A DNA stretch of 64,000 nucleotides, from the NCBI RefSeq assembly GCF_003355495.1, contig NZ_CP031337.1:1369001-1433000 (forward strand), written 5' to 3'. Source of the stretch: Crenobacter cavernae. Its GTDB lineage: Bacteria; Pseudomonadota; Gammaproteobacteria; Burkholderiales; Chromobacteriaceae. The stretch's first letter is position 1; each line of letters opens with the position of its first letter. Positions 36,618 to 46,713 of the stretch are shown here, one piece after another. Below the pieces are notes generated by a model that made no database searches, was not told the DNA's origin, and was given only the letters and a program-made list of their open reading frames with translations. Position numbers and translations under genes: made by a program.

Positions 36618-36770
36618 GGTGATGTCTCTGTGATGGTTTGGAAGGGGGCGGGCCGCGCGGCTTTATATCTTCTTTAAGCAAATATCTCGACATCGAGTAT
36701 TACCGGCGCGTTAATATTGCCCGCGCGCGCAAGCTATCACAAAGTGATGACATCTGTGTGGAAAATGCGG
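36618..36770. promoter_or_regulatory. AT-rich upstream region of the chemoreceptor
   Basis: 153 bases, notably AT-rich for this genome. Contains CTCGACATCGAG (36686-36697), an inverted repeat that could be an operator. No clear sigma28 (TAAA...GCCGATAA) box could be placed with confidence. Confidence 0.4.
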
Positions 36771-37562
36771 CTATCTACTTGGCATGCCGAGTGCCGCCAG
36801 CGTGTTCGCGGTGGTCGCGCGCGCGACCTCGCAGAAAGGAATGCCGCGCAAGGCGGCCAGTTCTGCGGCGAAGGCGGCGACGTTGGCCGGGCGGTTCGGC
36901 CAGCCCTGCGCCCATTGCGGGCGGATGTCGGGAGAGTCGGTCTCGAGCACGATCGCCGACAGGGGCAGCGTCGCGGCGAGCGTGCGGATGCGTCGGGAGC
37001 CCGAGTACGTCATCGCGCCGCCGAAGCCGAGCCTGAACCCCTGGCGCAGGAAGGCGCCGGCCTGCTGCTCGCTGCCGTTGAAAGCGTGCGCGATACCGGA
37101 CTCGACCTTCTGTTCGCGCAGGTATTTGAGCACGCGGTCCTGGCTGCGCCGCACGTGCAGGATGACCGGCAGGTCGTGGCGGCGCGCGAGTTTCAGCTGT
37201 TCGACGAACAGGGTTTCTTGCCGTTTGGCGTCGAGCTCGGGCAGGTAGAAGTCGAGCCCGATCTCGCCGACAGCGACCGGTTTATGCGCGACGATCGCGG
37301 CGTCGAGTTGGCCGAGGTGGTCGTCCAGATGCGTGTCGACGTAGATCGGGTGCAGGCCGAAGGCGATCGGGCAGCCATAGCGCTCGCGCATCGCCAGCGT
37401 GCTGTCGAAATTGGACACGGCGACCGCCGGCACCACGATGCGGCCGACGCCGGCGGCGCGCGCTTCGGCGACCGCGGCGTCGCGGATCGCGTCGAGCTCG
37501 GGCGCGTCGAGGTGGCAGTGGCTGTCTATCAGCGCGCAATCTTCGCCGGGTGCAGAAAACAT
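36771..37562 (-). CDS. TatD-family metal-dependent deoxyribonuclease
   Basis: 263 aa TIM-barrel hydrolase. Metal ligands: DSHCHLDAPE near residue 14, the Glu in AVGEIGLDFY, His in VILHVRRS and GIAHAFNGS, and Asp in LETDSPDIRP. Sequence is closer to the YjjV branch than to TatD itself (impression only). Known relatives are 3'-5' exonucleases or D-aminoacyl-tRNA hydrolase-like; not part of the Tat export system despite the name. Confidence 0.92.
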   Translation of the reverse strand: MFSAPGEDCALIDSHCHLDAPELDAIRDAAVAEARAAGVGRIVVPAVAVSNFDSTLAMRERYGCPIAFGLHPIYVDTHLDDHLGQLDAAIVAHKPVAVGEIGLDFYLPELDAKRQETLFVEQLKLARRHDLPVILHVRRSQDRVLKYLREQKVESGIAHAFNGSEQQAGAFLRQGFRLGFGGAMTYSGSRRIRTLAATLPLSAIVLETDSPDIRPQWAQGWPNRPANVAAFAAELAALRGIPFCEVARATTANTLAALGMPSR

Positions 37563-37656
37563 GGCATTGGCAAGTCGAAAAAGCGGGAAAATGGCATCGA
37601 CCAGGTTTGACGTGACCTTGGTCTAGAGTGGAACAGAACCCGTCACCGGACCCTTC

Positions 37657-39186
37657 ATGATAATGCGTTTGCGAACCCTGCTGCTGCTCGGCTGCCTGTT
37701 GTGGCTGGCGATGACGGTGCTGATAGGCGTGGCCTTCGTCAGCCGCGCCGTGCTGTACGCCGAACAGGTGTTCGGCCGCCAGACGCAGCAGATCGCCGAC
37801 CTGGTCGGCCAGAAGGTGCTCGCCAACGAAGCGGTGCTCGACGCCTACGCCGCGTACACGCTGGTAGACGGCGCGGCCTCGGGCGGCGAGGAGCGGCTGT
37901 TCACGCGCCAGATGATGCGCCGCTACCCGCAGATCGTCGCGATGGAGCGTGTCGAACGCGTCGCGCACGCCGAACGCGCCGTCGTCGAACGCCAGCTCGC
38001 CGAGCGCTACGGGCCGGACTTCGGCCTGTTCGGCTTCGACTACCAGGAGCGGCGCGTCGTCACCCCCCTGCCGGCACGCGACGAATATTTTGCGGTACTG
38101 TTCGTCGAACCGCTGACGCTCGGCGGCGCGCGCGTGATCGGGCTCGATATCGGCTACGCCGACTTCCAGAAGCGTACCCTGCTCGCGTCGGCTAAAGCCG
38201 GCCACGCGGTCGCGTCGCGCCCCTACCCGCTGATCGAGGGGCAGATGGGCTATCTCTTGGTGCGTCCGGCCGAGGAAAGGCTCGACGCGCGCGACCGTCA
38301 CGACGCATCGGCCGCCGCGCCGCGCCGTTTCGTCGCGATGGTCGTCAACAGCGAGGTGTTCGCGCCTCAACTGGCCGACCTGCCCGACGGCATGCGCGTG
38401 AAGATGTGGCACAAGCGCTACGGCGAGAGCGACCGCGCCGGCCAGTTCTTCGACAAGGCGCGCGCCGCGCGCAGCCCGCTCGAAGCCGCGCTGTTCCCGA
38501 GGCTGGAAGAGACGCGCCAGATCGGCAGCGACAGCCAGCCTTTCTTGCTGCGCGTCAGCTGGCAGCTCGGCTGGTCGCAGTTAGGCGCTTTCGAGTGGGC
38601 GTTGATGGCGCTGCTGTCGCTCGCGCTCTTGGTGCTGCTGGGGCTCGGCCTCTCCAGCGCGGTGCGCGGCCACGAGCGGCGCCGCGCGCGCGAGGCGCGG
38701 CTGTTCCACCTGGCCAACTACGACACGCTGACCGGGCTGGCCAACCGTCACCTGTTCTACGACCGGCTGCAGCACGCGATCTCGATCCAGGCGAGGACCG
38801 GCCGGCGCCTCGCGGTGCTGTTTCTCGACCTGAACCGCTTCAAGCCGGTGAACGACACCTACGGCCACGCCGCCGGCGACGAGGTGCTGAAAGAGCTGGC
38901 GCGCCGCCTGACCGGCACGCTGCGCGCGCACGACACGGTCGCGCGTCTCGGCGGCGACGAGTTCGTCGTGCTGCTCGAAGGCGTCGGCGTGAAGGACGAG
39001 GTCGACGCGCTCGTGTCGCGGATCGGGGCGGCGGTCGAGCGGCCGATCGGCGTCGACGGCCGCGAGGTGGTGGTCGGCGTCAGCGTCGGCGTCGCCTACT
39101 ACCCGGAAGACGGCCTGTTGATCGACGAATTGCTCGCCGCCGCCGACCGCAAGATGTACGGCAGCAAGGGCGCCGCGACGCGTTAG
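37657..39186 (+). CDS. Membrane diguanylate cyclase (CHASE-like sensor + GGDEF)
   Basis: 509 aa. N-terminal membrane helix (residues 4-30), a periplasmic sensor of about 270 residues that looks like CHASE, a second helix near 310-330, then a GGDEF domain: YDTLTGLANRHLFYDRL, and the active site GGDEF at residues 432-436. RAHD five residues before it is an RxxD inhibitory I-site, so product inhibition is expected. It should make c-di-GMP, which the YcgR-like protein at 25 kb could read. No EAL domain. Confidence 0.92.
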   Translation: MIMRLRTLLLLGCLLWLAMTVLIGVAFVSRAVLYAEQVFGRQTQQIADLVGQKVLANEAVLDAYAAYTLVDGAASGGEERLFTRQMMRRYPQIVAMERVERVAHAERAVVERQLAERYGPDFGLFGFDYQERRVVTPLPARDEYFAVLFVEPLTLGGARVIGLDIGYADFQKRTLLASAKAGHAVASRPYPLIEGQMGYLLVRPAEERLDARDRHDASAAAPRRFVAMVVNSEVFAPQLADLPDGMRVKMWHKRYGESDRAGQFFDKARAARSPLEAALFPRLEETRQIGSDSQPFLLRVSWQLGWSQLGAFEWALMALLSLALLVLLGLGLSSAVRGHERRRAREARLFHLANYDTLTGLANRHLFYDRLQHAISIQARTGRRLAVLFLDLNRFKPVNDTYGHAAGDEVLKELARRLTGTLRAHDTVARLGGDEFVVLLEGVGVKDEVDALVSRIGAAVERPIGVDGREVVVGVSVGVAYYPEDGLLIDELLAAADRKMYGSKGAATR

Positions 39187-39205
39187 CACAGCGCGCCGGA
39201 AAGAC

Positions 39206-39235
39206 AAAGGCTCGGCCAACGTTGGCCGAGCCTTT
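39206..39235. terminator. Perfect 30-base palindrome made of two DUS-like repeats
   Basis: AAAGGCTCGGCCAAC then its exact reverse complement, followed by TTTT. Sits between the convergent cyclase and chemoreceptor genes and is their only visible terminator. Repeat cores 39211-39219 (minus) and 39222-39230 (plus). Confidence 0.9.
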
Positions 39236-39256
39236 TACGTTGAAGCCTCGGATCGC

Positions 39257-41239
39257 TCAGAGCTTGAAGCGGCCGATCAGGGCGTCGAGCGTGTCGGCCA
39301 GCTCGAACAGGCGCGCAGTGTCGTCGCTCGCCGCCTGCAGCGCGTGGTCGGTCTCCTCGATCTGCTGGTGGATCTCTTCGATGTGGCGCGCGATGTCCTG
39401 GCTCGCGCCGGACTGCTCGGTGATCGCGCTGGCGATGTCGGCGGTGCGCTCGACCGACAGCCGCGTGTTGTCGCGGATATGGACGATAGAAGCGGCGGCG
39501 CGGCCGGCGCGCTCGACGCCTTCTTCGACCTCGGCGAGCGCGCGGCCCATCTCGCCGCTGGCCGCGCCGGTCTCGGTCTGGATCGCGCTGATCATGCCGC
39601 CGATCTCCAGCGTCGCGCGCGCGGTGCGCTCGGCCAACTTGCGCACCTCGTCGGCGACGACGGCGAAACCGCGGCCGGTCTCGCCGGCGCGCGCCGCCTC
39701 GATCGCCGCGTTCAGCGCCAACAGGTTGGTCTGGTCGGCGATGTCGCGGATCGTGTCGACGATGCCGCTGATCTCGCCCGAGCGCGTCTTCAGACCGTCG
39801 AGCACGGACGCCAGGCTGCGGATGCTGCCGGCGACGCGCGCGATGCCGTCGGCGGTGCCCTCTACCTCGAGGCTGACCGCGCCGGCGGTCGCACCGGCGT
39901 TTTCCGCCTGATGCTGCGTCTCGCGCGCGGAGCCTGCGATGTGCGACACGCTGACCGACAGCTCTTCTATCGTCGCCGCGGTCGCGTTGGCCGCCGCCGC
40001 CTGCTGGCTCGAGCTGGCGCGGATCTGGCTGACCTGCGCGCTGAGACTGCGGCTCGCGTCGAGCACGCCGCCGGCGTTGCCCTGCACCTCGCGCATCATG
40101 TCGCCAAGGCTCGCGATGAAGCGGTTGAACGCGGTCGCCGCCTCGGCGATTTCGTCGCGGCCGTCGGCCGGCAGCGTGCGCGTTAGGTCGCCGCTGCCCT
40201 CGGCCAACTGCGCCATCGCGCGCCTGAGCCGGTCCAGCGGCTTGAGCAGCTGGCTGAGCGTGAGCCCCATCGCGATCAGGATCGCGGCGGCGATGGCGAC
40301 GCTGACCGCCAGCGATGCGAGCGCCCCCCGTTTGACCTCGGCCAACACCGCGTCCATCGGAATCGACAGCCGCACCGCCCAGCGCTCGCCCGCCGCGCCG
40401 ACGCCTACCGGCACGAGGAAGTGGCGGAAACCGCTATCGTCGTCGTATTCGAGCGTTTTTCCCGAGGCGATCGACGCCTTCTGTTCGGCGGACAGTTCTT
40501 TATCGGGTTTGCCGATCTCTGCCGCGTCGCGGCCGGCGAGCACCATGCCGGCGCCCGAATACAGCGTCAGGTAGCCGCTGCCGTAAGGCTTGACCCGCTC
40601 GGCCATCTTCTGCAGCTGCGCGAGCGACAGGTCACAGCCGGCGACGCCTACCGGCTTGCCGTTCACCATCAGCGGGAAGGCGACCGTCGTCATCAGGACC
40701 TTGATATCCGCCTCGACGTAGGGTTCGATCAGCACCGCGCGTCGCAGCGCCTTGGGCCGGGTGTAGTAGTCGTAGCGGTCACCCCCTTCGACGCCCCACA
40801 GCACGTCGGTCTTGCCGTCCTTGCGGTACCAGTAGACGCCGGCGCGGCCTTCCTTGTCGTTGTCCGGCTTGCCGGCGAACTCGGCGTCGCGGCCGTCGAG
40901 CGCGTTCTTGTCCCACAGCACGAAGTAGCCGACCGCGTCAGGGTTGGTCGGCACGAGCCGCTCGGCGGTCGCCGAGATCAGCGCGCGCGGCTTGGCCGAG
41001 CCGGTTCGCGCGGCGAGCGCGGCGGCGGCGAGGCTCTCGGTGCTGTAGTAGGCCTGCGCCAGCGTCAGTTGCACCGCGTTCGCCTGGTTCTGGGCGAGCG
41101 CGCGCGCGTTCTTCAGCGCGGCGTCCTCGGCGTCGGCCAAACTGGAACGGGTGTTAAGAAAAATTAAAGCGGCGAAGCCGGCAAGGATCAGCAAACCGCT
41201 GCCGAAAAGGATCTTGCTGCGAAGCGTGGCAAGCATCAT
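39257..41239 (-). CDS. Methyl-accepting chemotaxis protein with dCache sensor
   Basis: 660 aa. Helix 1 at about residues 9-29, a large periplasmic dCache_1-like domain to about residue 300 (GVYWYRKDG, DRYDYYTRPK, LIEPYVEADIKVLMTTVAFP, GVAGCDLSLAQLQ), helix 2 near 310-330, HAMP, then the signalling domain with DQTNLLALNAAIEAARAGE. Ligand not predictable by reading; the strict amino-acid-binding motif of dCache_1AA is not obvious. Contains five TTGGCCGAG repeats. No CheR pentapeptide (ends GRFKL). Confidence 0.93.
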   Translation of the reverse strand: MMLATLRSKILFGSGLLILAGFAALIFLNTRSSLADAEDAALKNARALAQNQANAVQLTLAQAYYSTESLAAAALAARTGSAKPRALISATAERLVPTNPDAVGYFVLWDKNALDGRDAEFAGKPDNDKEGRAGVYWYRKDGKTDVLWGVEGGDRYDYYTRPKALRRAVLIEPYVEADIKVLMTTVAFPLMVNGKPVGVAGCDLSLAQLQKMAERVKPYGSGYLTLYSGAGMVLAGRDAAEIGKPDKELSAEQKASIASGKTLEYDDDSGFRHFLVPVGVGAAGERWAVRLSIPMDAVLAEVKRGALASLAVSVAIAAAILIAMGLTLSQLLKPLDRLRRAMAQLAEGSGDLTRTLPADGRDEIAEAATAFNRFIASLGDMMREVQGNAGGVLDASRSLSAQVSQIRASSSQQAAAANATAATIEELSVSVSHIAGSARETQHQAENAGATAGAVSLEVEGTADGIARVAGSIRSLASVLDGLKTRSGEISGIVDTIRDIADQTNLLALNAAIEAARAGETGRGFAVVADEVRKLAERTARATLEIGGMISAIQTETGAASGEMGRALAEVEEGVERAGRAAASIVHIRDNTRLSVERTADIASAITEQSGASQDIARHIEEIHQQIEETDHALQAASDDTARLFELADTLDALIGRFKL

Positions 41240-41354
41240 GGTTTCCTAGGGGTGGGCGGGTCCGGGTCGGTGCTCGCGGCATCCGACACGACAAAGTGTC
41301 AATTTTATTTAACACTACGTCGCCCATCCGGCAAGCATGCGGCATGAAAAAGCA

Positions 41355-41377
41355 AAACGGCCCGTGACGGGCCGTTT
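41355..41377 (-). terminator. Rho-independent terminator after murA
   Basis: ACGGCCCG-TCA-CGGGCCGT hairpin; read on the minus strand it is followed by TTTTGCTTTTT. Lies in the 159-base gap between murA and the upstream end of the chemoreceptor gene. Confidence 0.85.
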
Positions 41378-41398
41378 CTTTGTTGCCATGCAGCAGGG

Positions 41399-42649
<1,251 letters not shown>

Positions 42650-42656
42650 GTTGGGG

Positions 42657-42899
42657 TCAGCCTTGCTGCTCGGCCCATTCTTCCGGGCTCAGGGTTTTCA
42701 TCGACAGCGCGTGGATTTCATCGCCGAGGCGGCCGGACAGCGCCTGGTTGACGAGGCGGTGGCGCTCGATCAGGCGCTTGCCCGAGAACAAGGGGCTGAC
42801 GATCACCGCGTCGAAATGCGCGCCGTCGCCGTCGACGGTCAGATAGGTACAGACGAGGCCAGCCTCGATGTATTGCTTGACGAGTTCGGGGGTCACCAT
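42657..42899 (-). CDS. BolA-family protein (IbaG-like)
   Basis: 80 aa. Class II KH-like fold with the DGAHFDAVIVSPLFSGKRLIER core and HRLVNQAL helix. The position upstream of murA is where ibaG (yrbA) is found in proteobacteria; known members bind Fe-S clusters with monothiol glutaredoxins and affect envelope stress. The usual Cys of the IbaG type may be that in LVCTYLTV. Confidence 0.9.
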   Translation of the reverse strand: MVTPELVKQYIEAGLVCTYLTVDGDGAHFDAVIVSPLFSGKRLIERHRLVNQALSGRLGDEIHALSMKTLSPEEWAEQQG

Positions 42900-42934
42900 G
42901 GGAGGGTCCTAGGGGAAAAGTGGAAGATTTTTTC

Positions 42935-43699
42935 TTAGTGTCTGAGTTTGTAGCCGCGGTCGATCAGGCGCAAGGCGATGCCCGACAGGACGAGGAAGCT
43001 GACGCCGACCACGGCGAACGACAGCCACGGGCTGACGTCGGCCTGGCCGAAGAAGCCGAAGCGGAAACCGTCGATCATGTAAAAAACAGGGTTCACGTGC
43101 GATACCGCGCGCCACAGCGGCGGCAGGCTGGAGATCGAGTAGAACACGCCCGACAAAAAGGTCAGCGGCATGATGATGAAGTTCTGGAACGCCGCCAGCT
43201 GGTCGAACTTCTCGGCCCAGATGCCGGCGATGATGCCGAGCGCGCCGAGCACGCCGCAGCCGAGCGCGCCGAAGGCGAAGGCCCACAGCGGGTGCGCGGG
43301 CCACGGTAGCCCAAACGCCGCGGTGACGACGAGCACGCCGGCGCCGACGAGCAAGCCGCGGCAGACCGCGGCGAGCAGATAGGCGGCGGTGAATTCGAAG
43401 CCGGTCAACGGCGGCAACAGGATGAACACGATATTGCCGGTCACCTTCGACTGGATCAGGCTCGACGAGCCGTTGGCGAACGCGTTCTGCGCCATCGACA
43501 TCATCGCCAGGCCCGGAATCAGGAAGGCCGCGTAGCTGACGCCCGGGTAGGCCTCGACGTGGTTAGAGAGCACGTGCGAGAAGATCAGCTGGTAGAGCAG
43601 CGCGGTCAGCACCGGCGCGGCGACGGTCTGGAACGCGACCTTCCAGAAGCGCAACAGCTCCTTCTTGAACAGCGTGTAAAAACCGGTGGTGTTGATCAT
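42935..43699 (-). CDS. ABC-2 type transporter permease
   Basis: 254 aa, six hydrophobic helices, ABC-2 membrane domain of the YadH type: FYTLFKKELLRFWKVAFQTV at the N-terminus, SKVTGNIVFILLPPLTGFEF and PLTFLSGVFYSISSLPP. Substrate unknown. The start ATG 43699 overlaps the last codon of the ATPase gene; the frame stays open upstream but is antisense-type shadow there. Confidence 0.9.
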   Translation of the reverse strand: MINTTGFYTLFKKELLRFWKVAFQTVAAPVLTALLYQLIFSHVLSNHVEAYPGVSYAAFLIPGLAMMSMAQNAFANGSSSLIQSKVTGNIVFILLPPLTGFEFTAAYLLAAVCRGLLVGAGVLVVTAAFGLPWPAHPLWAFAFGALGCGVLGALGIIAGIWAEKFDQLAAFQNFIIMPLTFLSGVFYSISSLPPLWRAVSHVNPVFYMIDGFRFGFFGQADVSPWLSFAVVGVSFLVLSGIALRLIDRGYKLRH

Positions 43700-44601
43700 G
43701 CCATCCGCCCTCCGCGCATCATGGCGACGAACACCTGTTCGAGGTCGACCTCGACGATAGCCAGTTCGCGGATCTCGAGACCCGCCTCGCGGACCGTGGC
43801 GAGCACGCCTTCGAGCGTCGAGAGCTCGGCCAACCTCAGGATCTGGCGGCCGTCTTCCTCGCGTGTCTTCAGCGATTCGAGTGCCGTGGGCAACGGACCG
43901 GACAGCTTCAACGCGATCTCGCGCGCGCCGCTTTGCGACAGCAGCTTTTCCTTCGGTTCGAGTGCGATGAGGCGGCCGCGCTTGAGCATCGCGATGCGGT
44001 TGCACAGCGTCTCGGCTTCTTCCAGGTAGTGCGTCGTCAGCACGATGGTGTGGCCGGCGCGGTTCAGTTCCTGGATGAAGTCCCACAGGCTCTGGCGCAG
44101 TTCGACGTCGACGCCGGCGGTCGGCTCGTCGAGCACGATAACCGGCGGACGGTGCACCAAGGCCTGCGCGACCATCACGCGGCGTTTCATGCCGCCCGAC
44201 AGCGCGCGCATGTTCGCGTTGGCCTTCTCGGTCAGACCGAGCTTGAACAGCAATTCGTCGACCCAGGCGCCGTTGTTCTTGAGGCCGAAGTAGCCGGACT
44301 GGAAGATCAGCGTCTCGCGGACGGTGAAGAAAGGGTCGAACACCAGTTCCTGCGGCACGACGCCGAGCGTCATCCGCGCGTCACGGAAGTCGCGCACCGT
44401 ATCGTGGCCCATGATGCGGATAGCGCCCGAATCCTGGCGCGACAGGCCGGCCATGGCCGAGATCAGCGTGGTCTTGCCGGCGCCGTTCGGCCCCAAGAGC
44501 GCGAAGAACTCGCCGGGCATGACCGAGAAGCTCACGTCGTCGAGCGCGGTCAGCGGGCCGTAGTGCTTGGAAACGCCGACGATGTCGATGGCAGAGGTCA
44601 T
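43696..44601 (-). CDS. ABC transporter ATP-binding protein
   Basis: 301 aa, YadG-like ATPase. Walker A LLGPNGAGKTTLI, signature ALSGGMKRRVMVAQAL, Walker B VIVLDEPTAGVD, and H-loop TTHYLEEAE. Works with the overlapping permease as an exporter. In betaproteobacteria this pair commonly lies in one block with mla and murA; here it is next to ibaG-murA but 14 kb from mla. Confidence 0.93.
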   Translation of the reverse strand: MTSAIDIVGVSKHYGPLTALDDVSFSVMPGEFFALLGPNGAGKTTLISAMAGLSRQDSGAIRIMGHDTVRDFRDARMTLGVVPQELVFDPFFTVRETLIFQSGYFGLKNNGAWVDELLFKLGLTEKANANMRALSGGMKRRVMVAQALVHRPPVIVLDEPTAGVDVELRQSLWDFIQELNRAGHTIVLTTHYLEEAETLCNRIAMLKRGRLIALEPKEKLLSQSGAREIALKLSGPLPTALESLKTREEDGRQILRLAELSTLEGVLATVREAGLEIRELAIVEVDLEQVFVAMMRGGRMA

Positions 44602-44630
44602 CGGAAAGGGGAGGCGGGAAAAAGCGGCAA

Positions 44631-45293
44631 TTATAGCGCGCTGTCGGCGTCGCCGTCATCTTCGGCTAGCCAGCAGGCATCCTGGAAAACCCCTTGAAAA
44701 TAAGGGCTTAGACAGGCGATGCCGCAGCCGGGCAAGGGCAGGTTGTGCGGCGTGACCAGCCAGATCAGCACGATGCCCTTGATGAAGGCCTGCAGGCCGG
44801 CCGCGGCGCGGCAGGGCTCGACGCCGGCGGAGAGTTGGCCGGCGCGCTCTGCAGCCTCGAAAGCGCGCGTCAGATGGCCATGGCAGCGCTCCATCCAGCG
44901 CACGTTCTCGACCTCGATCGCGTCCAGCTCGTCGACGAATTCGCACTTGAGGTTGACGATGCCGATCACGCGCGAGATCTGCGCGTCGCCCGAGATGGTT
45001 TCGAGCACGCGCCGGCTGTGCCGCCACAGCGCGCGCGCCGGGTCGACGGCGGCTTCGGCCTCGAGCGCGTCGAACAGCGCGAAGAACGGCGCCTCGATCC
45101 GTTCGCACATGGCGTTGAACAGGTCGGCCTTGTTCTGGAAGTGCCAGTAGATCGCGCCGCGCGTGAGGCCGGCGGCGTGCGCGATGTCGGCGAGCGAGGT
45201 GCGGCTGACGCCTTTTTCCCAGAACACCGCTTCGGCGGTGTCCAAGAGCAGGCTGCGGGTCTGTTCGGCTTCTTCTCGGGTGCGGCGAGCCAT
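44631..45293 (-). CDS. TetR-family repressor of the efflux operon (AcrR/MtrR/TtgR type)
   Basis: 220 aa. N-terminal HTH: ARRTREEAEQTRSLLLDTAE, GVSRTSLADIAHAAGLTRGA and IYWHFQNKADLFNA. The C-terminal half has the hydrophobic drug-binding type of the AcrR subgroup (RVLETISGDAQISRVIGIV). It is divergent from acrAB-oprM, and an AcrR-type operator lies between, so it should repress the pump and be released by lipophilic ligands, as in known homologues. Confidence 0.92.
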   Translation of the reverse strand: MARRTREEAEQTRSLLLDTAEAVFWEKGVSRTSLADIAHAAGLTRGAIYWHFQNKADLFNAMCERIEAPFFALFDALEAEAAVDPARALWRHSRRVLETISGDAQISRVIGIVNLKCEFVDELDAIEVENVRWMERCHGHLTRAFEAAERAGQLSAGVEPCRAAAGLQAFIKGIVLIWLVTPHNLPLPGCGIACLSPYFQGVFQDACWLAEDDGDADSAL

Positions 45294-45380
45294 GGCGGTC
45301 TCGAATGATCTGGCAAACGGGGGCGAAGTGTAGCGAGCCGGGTCGAGCTTGTGTTGTCCGCTTCACACATCTTTAGTCAA

Positions 45381-45411
45381 TTTTACATACGTTCGTGAAT
45401 GTATGTAAAAT
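45381..45411 (+). promoter_or_regulatory. acrAB promoter covered by an AcrR-type operator
   Basis: TTTTACATAC-N10-GTATGTAAAA is a perfect inverted repeat. The inner 24 bases (45384-45407) differ at two positions from the E. coli AcrR box as I remember it. TTACAT (45383-45388), 17 bases and TAAAAT (45406-45411) form a promoter lying inside the operator. Confidence 0.8.
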
Positions 45412-45502
45412 GGCGCGGTGATTTATGACGAGCCGTATGGGACTCGCGTCGCATTTGTAGTCAAATGAAGTATTCCAATCAAGTAAATTAGGAGAGCGGG
45501 TC

Positions 45503-46696
45503 GTGCAAGGCGAAGCGTTCAAGTTAGTGAAATCGGGTGGCCGGCTGGCCGCTGTCGTGGCTGTCGGCCTGGCTCTTGCTGCCTGCGGCAAGGGAGGCGA
45601 TGCAATCGGCAAGGGCAACCCGCCGCCGATGCCGGTCGGCGTGGTGAGCACCGTGGCCAAAGACGTGCCGGTGCCGTTCGAGTTTGTCGGCCAGACGGCC
45701 GGCTCGCGTGAGGTGGAGGTGCGCGCGCGCGTCGGCGGCATCCTGTTGAAGCGGGCTTACACCGAGGGCAAGTCGGTCAAGCAGGGGGATCTGTTGTTCC
45801 AGATCGACCCGGCACAGTTCCAGGCCGCGCTCGATCAGGCACAGGGCGCGCTCAAGGTCGAGGAGGCGCAGCGGGCGCGCACCCGCCAGGATTACGACCG
45901 CATCCTGCCGCTGTTCAAGGAAAACGCGGTCAGCCAGAAGGACCGCGACGATGCGGCGGCCGCCTACCAGTCGGCGCAGGCTTCGGTCGCCGCCGCGCAG
46001 GCCCGCGTCAAGGAAGCGCAGATCAACCTCGGCTACACCCGCGTCACCGCGCCGATCTCGGGCATGACCAGCAAGGAAGTGCGTTCCGAGGGCAGCCTGG
46101 TGAGCACCGGCGACGGTTCGCTGACCAAGATCTCGCAGATCGACCCGATGTACGTCAACTTCTCGTTCTCGGACAACGATCTGCTGGCATTCCGCCGTGA
46201 CGAGCAGTCCGGCAAGTTGAAGCTTCCCGAGGACAGGCGCTTCGAGGTGTCGGTCAAGCTGTCCGACGGTTCGAGCTACGCCAAGTCGGGCCGCCTCAAC
46301 TTCACCGACAACCTGATCGACCCGTCGACCGGCACCATCCGTGCGCGCGCCGAGTTCGCGAACCCGGACGGCGAGCTCCTGCCCGGCCAGTTCGTGCGCG
46401 TGTTCCTGAACGGCGCCAAACGCGTCAACGCCATCCTGATCCCGCAGCGCGCGGTGCTGACCTCGCAGCAGGGCAAGATGGTCTGGGTGGTAGACGCGAA
46501 GAACACCGTCGCGCCGCGACCGGTCACGCTCGGCGCCGAAGTGGGCGACCAGGTGCTGGTCGAGACCGGGCTCAAGCCCGGTGAGAGGGTCGTGATCGAC
46601 AACATCATCAAGCTGCGCCCGGGTGCCCCAGTGAAACCGGAAGCGCTTAAACCCGAAGCGGCCGAGGCGAGCGCGCCGGCCAAGGCCAACGGCTAA
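45503..46696 (+). CDS. RND efflux periplasmic adaptor (membrane fusion protein)
   Basis: 397 aa AcrA/MexA/MtrC-like adaptor linking the inner-membrane pump to the outer channel. Lipoprotein signal with lipobox LAAC (Cys at about residue 28). Then VGQTAGSREVEVRARVGGILLKR lipoyl strand (in part), coiled-coil hairpin (residues 100-165), second lipoyl half ARVKEAQINLGYTRVTAPISG, beta-barrel and membrane-proximal domain. GTG start with GGAGAG upstream. First gene of the operon. Confidence 0.95.
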   Translation: MQGEAFKLVKSGGRLAAVVAVGLALAACGKGGDAIGKGNPPPMPVGVVSTVAKDVPVPFEFVGQTAGSREVEVRARVGGILLKRAYTEGKSVKQGDLLFQIDPAQFQAALDQAQGALKVEEAQRARTRQDYDRILPLFKENAVSQKDRDDAAAAYQSAQASVAAAQARVKEAQINLGYTRVTAPISGMTSKEVRSEGSLVSTGDGSLTKISQIDPMYVNFSFSDNDLLAFRRDEQSGKLKLPEDRRFEVSVKLSDGSSYAKSGRLNFTDNLIDPSTGTIRARAEFANPDGELLPGQFVRVFLNGAKRVNAILIPQRAVLTSQQGKMVWVVDAKNTVAPRPVTLGAEVGDQVLVETGLKPGERVVIDNIIKLRPGAPVKPEALKPEAAEASAPAKANG

Positions 46697-46713
46697 GCCG
46701 CGAAGGAGCCCCC

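Noticed and set aside
39206..39235. Palindromes as insertion-sequence ends or REP elements
   Set aside because: Single core copies are also frequent inside genes without a partner, there is no transposase or target duplication, and the unit is only about 12-15 bases, unlike REP or IS ends.
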